Shown here in pieces: positions 57,999 through 64,000 of a stretch of 64,000 nt of DNA (positions within the stretch are counted from its first letter, which is position 1; each line of letters begins with the position of its first letter). The stretch comes from Glandiceps talaboti. Lineage: Eukaryota; Hemichordata; Enteropneusta; Spengelidae. Below the pieces are notes generated by a model, which did not search any database, was not told the origin of the DNA, and was given only the letters and a program-made list of their open reading frames with translations. The stretch covers positions 14,282,776-14,346,775 of the forward strand of contig NC_135568.1 of the NCBI RefSeq assembly GCF_964340395.1, read 5' to 3'. Both the position numbers and the translations under genes were made by a program.

Positions 57999-60150
57999 GA
58001 GTCAATCCAAGTCTTCCAAGTCTCCCGCTACTCCCACAGTTACGTAGTTGTTATACTAGTATTCACACGACTGATTGTGATTACCAATTTTTTTTGCATA
58101 TCAACGCATAAAATACACGATTTTATGGTTTTCCATTACGTTGTCGAATAATCTTATATTTCACCAAAGACAAGGAAGAAATTTCTTCCCTGTCTGTGGT
58201 TTCAAGTTTCAAGAACTGCAATCATCGAGAGTTCGTTGCAAAACTGGAAAAAAAACTCGTTGTGTAGCCCCGTGCACACATTCTCGATGACTGGGTATGG
58301 TAACGGGGTCAAGGAAAATGTCTGTATTACTTGGGAGAAGGTGTGTGGCCTTTAGCATGCTATCAGTCAACATTTTGACTGGAAATGTCAGTTGCCGTGG
58401 TACAGTCACCCAAACCCGGATACGATTCCGCTTTTTAAAAAAAGAATTATGTTTTTCAATCCGATTTTGCAGACCAATTCAGCATCGTGTTTGTCCTCAC
58501 AGTTCCACGTCAGCAAGAACGTGTGTATGTTCGGTGAGATAGTTCGTGTCATGGGTTAATGAGCCATACATTCGATGTGATCTATTAGTCCTTGTGGGAT
58601 AGTTTACAAGCAGTCGTTTCATTGGACTAATTTAATAGTGACGCGAATAGTAGACGAATCAGCTATTCGGTTAGTTGCTATTAGTTAAGTGACTATATAC
58701 ACATATTATCAAATATCACTGCCGTGTATGTATAGTGAGTGTCACATGACAATGTCAAATGGGGTCACAAGTGTAAGTCATAAACTTACAACTTTTGAGT
58801 GCGTGGCACGAGCGTAAACCATCGTAGTATTGCTTCACCTCACCAGTCGAATGCGTAAAACTGTGGACAGCACAAATAGGCTTGAAACACCAATACAACA
58901 GAACGCAAACTCGGGACATTTACAAGGTAAAGTAGTCCATTAAATTATGATTCGATTATATAAAAGAAACAGAATGTCGGTCGTGAAAACCTTTTAAAAT
59001 CCATTGGAGAAAAGAGAGTATTTAATTTTATGGCACTAGAATACTTCTTTTCTGAATAGTAACTAGGAAACGTGTTTTGATAACATAAATGCACAGTGGT
59101 CAATTTACGTTAACAAAACGAAAACATATATAATCCTTGTTGTCCCTCGCTCTATCTATTTTCGACACGTGGCATTGCATATTTAGGTCGAGAAATCGCT
59201 GTAAACTCAAATATATGTCTGACACATAAGTATGCACACATCTTTCGGGACATGGTCTGGAATTATATATGAAATTTTGTATGTTTTAATCCCTACCTAA
59301 AATCCTTACCGTAGTTTGCCATATTTTCAAATCAAAAAGCAACTGAAAAGGTTATTCGTTGCTTAGTAACTTGGTGACCGAGAGGTACATGTAAATAAAT
59401 ACGCGTTTACTTAGCTCGAGGCCTGCAAGGGAATGCCGACTACGATACCCGCCAGGCACGAATAAATTATCCCTTGCTTCAAACATAACACCAACAACAG
59501 ACTATTCATGTATCTGTCCTCTCCCGGTATGGTACTTCATTGTAACACAGATCAACCAGGTAACACATTGTCTGTGTATAAAGTAGAAAGTTTTTTTTTT
59601 AAAAGGACAACAAAAGGCTTTATTTTCTATTACTCTAAAGATGAGCATGCGGGTTGTGAATAAAGCGCAGGTTTAAGTCTGCTAAAATATTATTTTTTGT
59701 ATTGAATTCATGATTTGTATTTTGACACAACTTTGTAAGTAACTTGGTTTCGTGTGAAAACAATTTAATCAGCAACCTTCTTTATCATGTCAACCAATAT
59801 GTGTCTCCGTCTCTTGATTAGCCTTTCATGGAGTAATTGCACATTTCACATGATAACAATATATCTCTCGTATAATAGTATTATATGGGCAATATGATGG
59901 TTTGTTGTTTGCCATCTTCATATGGTATTTGTGTCTTTTCTTTGGAGCCACTCATGGAAACCCAAAAGAGAATGTTTGATGGTTAGAACAAAACATTCAG
60001 TACCGCACAATGTATATTTTTATATGCAAATATGTATCCGCCGACGATGCAATGCAATACTCACAAGTCATCCGACTAGGACGTGGTTGACTTTTTACAT
60101 CATGCGGGGAGACTACTTGTAATAAACCGATGCACTGACCTTCATTCAAA
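57999..60150. other. Intergenic spacer
   Basis: No gene recognised. A plausible noncoding exon could end at the donor ACAAG|GTAAAG (58926), but no coding exon follows before the retrotransposon. Confidence 0.4.
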
Positions 60151-60176
60151 TACGTATCTCTGTATTAAATTACGTT

Positions 60177-61004
60177 GTGTCTCGTAAAAGAATGACATTA
60201 ACGTTGTGTGATTTGAGTTGGTTAATGCATTTATTTGATGTTTGTGGATTTGTTGAAACTTTCTTTACTGATCCTAGTTCTGTCCAATTTTTAGAAAATT
60301 ATATTCTGTTTTCTGAGCCAGCAATTAGACAAAGCCGAAAAGGACGTCCGAGTGGTGGTGTATCATTGTATGTTCACAAAAGGTTAAATGCATACGTTCG
60401 GCAAATTCCAAATAGCGTTAACAATTGTGTTTTTGTTTGTTTTGATAAATCTCTATTTCACTTCAAAAAGGACGTCATTTTTGGCTGCTGCTATGTTAGG
60501 CCTCAAAATGCACCTGACAACGTTGAGTCAATAGGAAATTATCTTGTAGAATTACAGAGCCTTTACCCTGAGTCGTATTTCATTCTCTCGGGCGATTTTA
60601 ATGCTCGGGTTGGCAGAGATTCTGATTTTATTTTTGATGACTCTGTTAAATACCTTCCTTTCGACTGCGATGTCTATAGCTCTGATCATTTCAATGTTAC
60701 TCGAAATTCAAAAGATCCCATTGTCAACGAACCAGGTAAAACACTGCTAACCATATGCAAGAATTTCGGTCTGCATATTGTAAATGGCAGGCTGTCAGAT
60801 GACAAAGTTGGCAATGTAACATGTGTGACTGCAAATGGTGCCAGTGTTGTTGATTACTTTTTGACGTCTTATGAATTATTTAACAACATAAACCATTTTA
60901 ATGTTATGCCCAAAACTGATTCCAATCACTTTCCACTCATTTGTCATGTTAAAGCGTCAGTGGCAGGTGCAAATCCACATATCGGGGCAGTAAACAGTCA
61001 TTAA
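60177..61004 (+). pseudogene. LINE endonuclease (AP-endonuclease-like) fragment
   Basis: Residues visible include the catalytic ET (27-28), SGDFNAR (138-144) and the terminal motif, which reads SNH (249-251) where active enzymes have SDH; the Asn codon is 60924-60926. The region N-terminal to ET is not recognisable. The frame ends at a stop, and RT coding resumes in another frame. Confidence 0.85.
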
Positions 61005-61066
61005 ACAAGGCAAGGTTCACACGTTATCGCTGGGTAGTTACACAAAAACAATTATTTCAAACAAAC

Positions 61067-62077
61067 TTGATGTCCCACAATGTCCAAAGTATTTTTGAAA
61101 AGGCTCGTACATCGCTCCCAAATGTGGATCTTGCTATTTCAAATTTAAATGAAGCTCTTATATCAGCAGGAGTCATTAGTAAATGTAGAAGTAATAGTCG
61201 TACAGTAGACAATCAACCACCCTGGTTTGGAAAGCCTTGTAAGTCTGCGAAACGAACAATGTATGTCAAATTGAATGTCTTTAGGAAAAGTGGCACCACA
61301 GACTCTTTGGAAGAATACAAAACTTCGAAACGAATTTTTAAACAAACGTGTAGAGACAATAAGCGAGAATATCAGAACAATATCAGATCTAAGTTAGCGG
61401 AAGCGTCTTCGAAGGGCTGCAATGAATTCTGGGATATTCTGAAGACAGTTATACGTGGAAAAATCAACTCACCAAATGATATAAGCATCGAGGAGTGGTA
61501 CGACTATTTTAGTAAGTTGTACACAGATCTAGAGTGTCACAAGTCTCGCGACAAAGACGATACAAACGAACCTGATTTTACTAGCTCTGTGAGAGATGTA
61601 ATTGACTCGTATCAACCGAGCGACGAATCTACCCCGGACTGTGACAATTTGTTGGATAATCCGATCACTGAAGAAGAGATTTTACAAAGCCTTCACAACT
61701 TAAAGCACGGGAAATCTCCTGGCCCCGATGGAATCCTGGGAGAATTCTATCAGTTCTCAGCAAATGTAATTATACCACTTTTAGTCGAACTGTTCAATAA
61801 CATTTTTAATTCAGGTAACTTTCCTTCTGAATGGGGAGGTGCCATTATCATACCTCTCTTTAAGAAAGGGTCAAGGTCTGACGTAAATAACTATAGAGGA
61901 ATTTCCCTCCTAAATGTATTGGGTAAAGTTTTTACGTCTATTCTCAACAAAAGATTGACCAGTTGGTCTGAGTCACACGAAATTATAACTGACTGTCAAG
62001 CTGGTGTTCGCAGTGGTCATAGCACTGTTGACAACATCTTAAATTTGTATTATATGCTACTATACAGAAATATTTAA
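61067..62077 (+). pseudogene. LINE reverse transcriptase, N-terminal half
   Basis: Linker followed by the RT fingers and palm motifs KSPGPDGILGEFY, IIPLFKKGS, NYRGISLLNVLGKVF and DCQAGVRSGHST. It ends at a frameshift just before the FSKAFDRV motif. Confidence 0.88.
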
Positions 62078-62084
62078 GTGTAAG

Positions 62085-63468
62085 ATGTGGTAAATTTTAT
62101 TGTCTTTTTATTGACTTCTCCAAAGCATTCGACCGTGTCAACCATACATTGTTATTGTGTAAACTTCAATCAATAGGAGTTAGAGGAAAAATGTACAAGA
62201 TTTTACACTCCATGTATGGTAGTGTAAAGGCGTGTGTTAAATCAGGACACAACTTATCCTCGTATTTTGAGTGTCCAAATGGTGTAAGGCAAGGCTGTAT
62301 TCTAAGCCCACTATTATTTTCTTTTTTCATTGAAGAGCTTAACTCTATGCTTTTAAAGTCAGGTCAAATGGGTATACAGCTGACGCAAGAATTTTACGAC
62401 ATTTTCTGTCTTCTTTATGCTGATGACATTGTTCTGTTCGCAGACTCAGCTGGAAATTTACAGAAGCTTATTGATATATTATTTCAATTTTGCACTAAAT
62501 GGCACATGGATATTAACTTAGAAAAAACCAAAGCAGTTATCTTCCGGAAAGGAGGGCATAGATCAACATTTGAAAACTGGTATTTCGGGGAGTCCAAAAT
62601 AGAAGTAGTTTCATACTATAAATACTTGGGTCTCCTTTTATCGTGCAGAAATTCTTTCTCTAAAGCCATTTCGAATTTAGCAGACCAGGCAAGTAAAGCT
62701 ATGAAAATTATTTCTGTCGCATCGTATCGTATCGGCAATTTGCCATACAACTGTCATTTCAGGGTCTTCGATACCATGATACTACCAATATTATGTTATG
62801 GCGCAGAGGTCTGGGCCATCAATATCACGATGCCATCGAAAAAGGTCCAAAGAAAGTGGTGTATAACTTTCCTTGGTGTCTCCTATAATACTTCTAATGA
62901 ACCAGTTTTGGGTGAATGTGGCCGACTACCTGTGTACTTTCATACTCTAAAGCGATGCATAAACTACTGGCTGAAATTAATTGAAATGCCAGATGACAGG
63001 CTGCCAAAACAAACTTACATGATGCTGTATAAACTAGACGCGTCAGGCAGACACACTTGGGCTACGTCCATAAAGAACACGCTATTTTCTTATGGCTTTG
63101 GTTATGTTTGGCTAGCCCAAGAGGTCGGCGACAAGCAAAAGTTTATAAATGAATTTACCACTCGTGTGTCACATATCTGTAAACAACAATGGCGTACCAG
63201 TCTGTCTCAGAAACCAAAACTGCGTACATATATTACTTTCAAAAATATACTCGAACCAGAAAAATATCTAACTTTGAACTGCAACAGAACATGTATCCAG
63301 GCATTTGCCCGTTTTCGCTGCTCATCAACCTCATTGGCAATCGAGGAGGGAAGACATCATGATATTGACCCACACCTCAGAGTCTGTAAGATATGTAACT
63401 CGAGTGAAGTAGAGGATGAATTTCATCTTCTCTTAGTGTGTTCACAATATGACGTTCTTAGGAAGTAA
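62085..63468 (+). pseudogene. LINE reverse transcriptase, C-terminal half
   Basis: Starts with IDFSKAFDRVNH in the new frame, then VRQGCILSPLLFS and LLYADDIVLF (catalytic YADD codons 62416-62427), the thumb with YKYLGLLLS, and a C-terminal C-x2-C...H-x4-C motif (VCKICNSS...FHLLLVC). All catalytic residues of this half are kept. Confidence 0.9.
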
Positions 63469-63702
63469 TACCTTCCACTTGAATACCAGTCAGAACCAAC
63501 CATTATTAAATTTCAACGAATTATGAGGACTAGGGACACAGATGTTCTGTACAAACTTTGTAAATTTATTCAATTGGCGTTTAAGAAGAGAGATTTTATT
63601 TTGATTTGCAACCGTGTGATGTAATATAATATTTTGTACTGAAACGATAATTTGTATATGGGCCGGAGGCCTTTGAATACAATAAACTATATTATTATTA
63701 TT

Positions 63703-63862
63703 ATGTATGTATGTATGTATGTATGTATGTGTGTATGTGTGTATGTATGTATGTATGTATGTATGTATGTGTGTATGTGTGTATGTGTGTATGTATGTAT
63801 GTATGTATGTATGTATGTATGTATGTATGTATGGATGTATGTATGTATGTATGTATGTATGT
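63703..63862 (+). repeat. (ATGT)n microsatellite at the LINE tail
   Basis: Directly follows the (ATT)n tail of the retrotransposon, with GTGT interruptions. Confidence 0.95.
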
Positions 63863-64000
63863 GAGTGTGTTTAATCGGGTTGTGTAAATTACAGTTAATT
63901 TCCATTCGACCGATTGCCTTTGCATGCAATAGGGATGCCACTTATTCTATTATTTGATTCAAATTATTCTGATAAAAATATACGCATCCTAGCTAAATGA
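63863..64000. other. Window end
   Basis: AT-rich sequence; nothing recognised. Confidence 0.4.

Larger units (their letters stand above)
60160..63705 (+). mobile_element. 5'-truncated, frameshifted APE-type non-LTR retrotransposon
   Basis: Endonuclease, reverse transcriptase and a C-terminal Cys/His motif occur in LINE order, ending with AATACAATAAACTAT and an (ATT)n tail at 63692-63702. Three successive frames are needed (60177-61004, 61067-62077, then about 62085-63468), and the N-terminus of the endonuclease is missing. It belongs to the Jockey/CR1-type APE LINEs by motif content; clade is not resolved. The 5' edge is approximate and no target duplication was found. Confidence 0.88.

Noticed and set aside
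58209-58542. Overlapping frames on both strands near 58.3 kb
   Set aside because: No motif or splice context; both strands equally open.

Overview
Metazoan nuclear DNA: AT-rich, intron-bearing genes with GT-AG junctions, non-LTR retrotransposons, a SINE, MITE-like hairpins and many microsatellites dominated by (CTGT)n and (ATGT)n. Gene content (a caspase-8-like protease, an SLC16/MCT-type transporter, a secreted Cys-rich protein, Rex1/CR1-like LINEs) fits a marine invertebrate, perhaps a non-vertebrate deuterostome or a lophotrochozoan. I cannot name the species.

Region 1-27.2 kb is a tandem array of a gene joining a long leucine-rich-repeat (LRR) solenoid directly to a caspase catalytic domain, all on the minus strand. 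Base 1-3 is the start codon of a copy lying mostly outside the window (copy 0). Copy 1 (exons 7434-9213 and 5893-6500) is intact and predicts 795 residues: about 20 LRRs, a short helical linker, then a complete caspase p20/p10 with SHG and QACQG motifs. Copy 2 (23207-24914 and 21673-22278) is broken by three separate lesions. A 5.8 kb element with about 740 bp inverted termini and a 6 bp target duplication (12388-18186) is inserted in the spacer between copies 1 and 2 and carries a dead LINE and a compound microsatellite. Diverged relics of the same family appear near 30.9 kb and 54.8-57.0 kb.

Region 27-32.6 kb is AT-rich spacer with a local duplication, an LRR relic and an unexplained Cys/Arg-rich open frame. 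Region 32.6-39.4 kb is a plus-strand monocarboxylate-transporter-like gene with four coding exons (464 aa) and a probable 5' noncoding exon. Region 39.4-48.6 kb has no gene: it holds a TTAA-flanked perfect hairpin MITE, an almost exact 1.25 kb tandem duplication followed by diverged copies carrying palindromes like RFX X-boxes, and a decayed reverse-transcriptase fragment.

Region 49.2-51.6 kb is a small plus-strand gene for a secreted protein (218 aa) with two tandem Cys-containing domains. Region 51.6-60.1 kb is spacer with microsatellites and relic repeats. Region 60.1-63.7 kb is a 5'-truncated, frameshifted APE-type non-LTR retrotransposon, and the window ends in an (ATGT)n tract.

The most notable item is the LRR-caspase fusion, a receptor-like sensor and an initiator-type protease in one polypeptide, present as a tandem array with decaying members.
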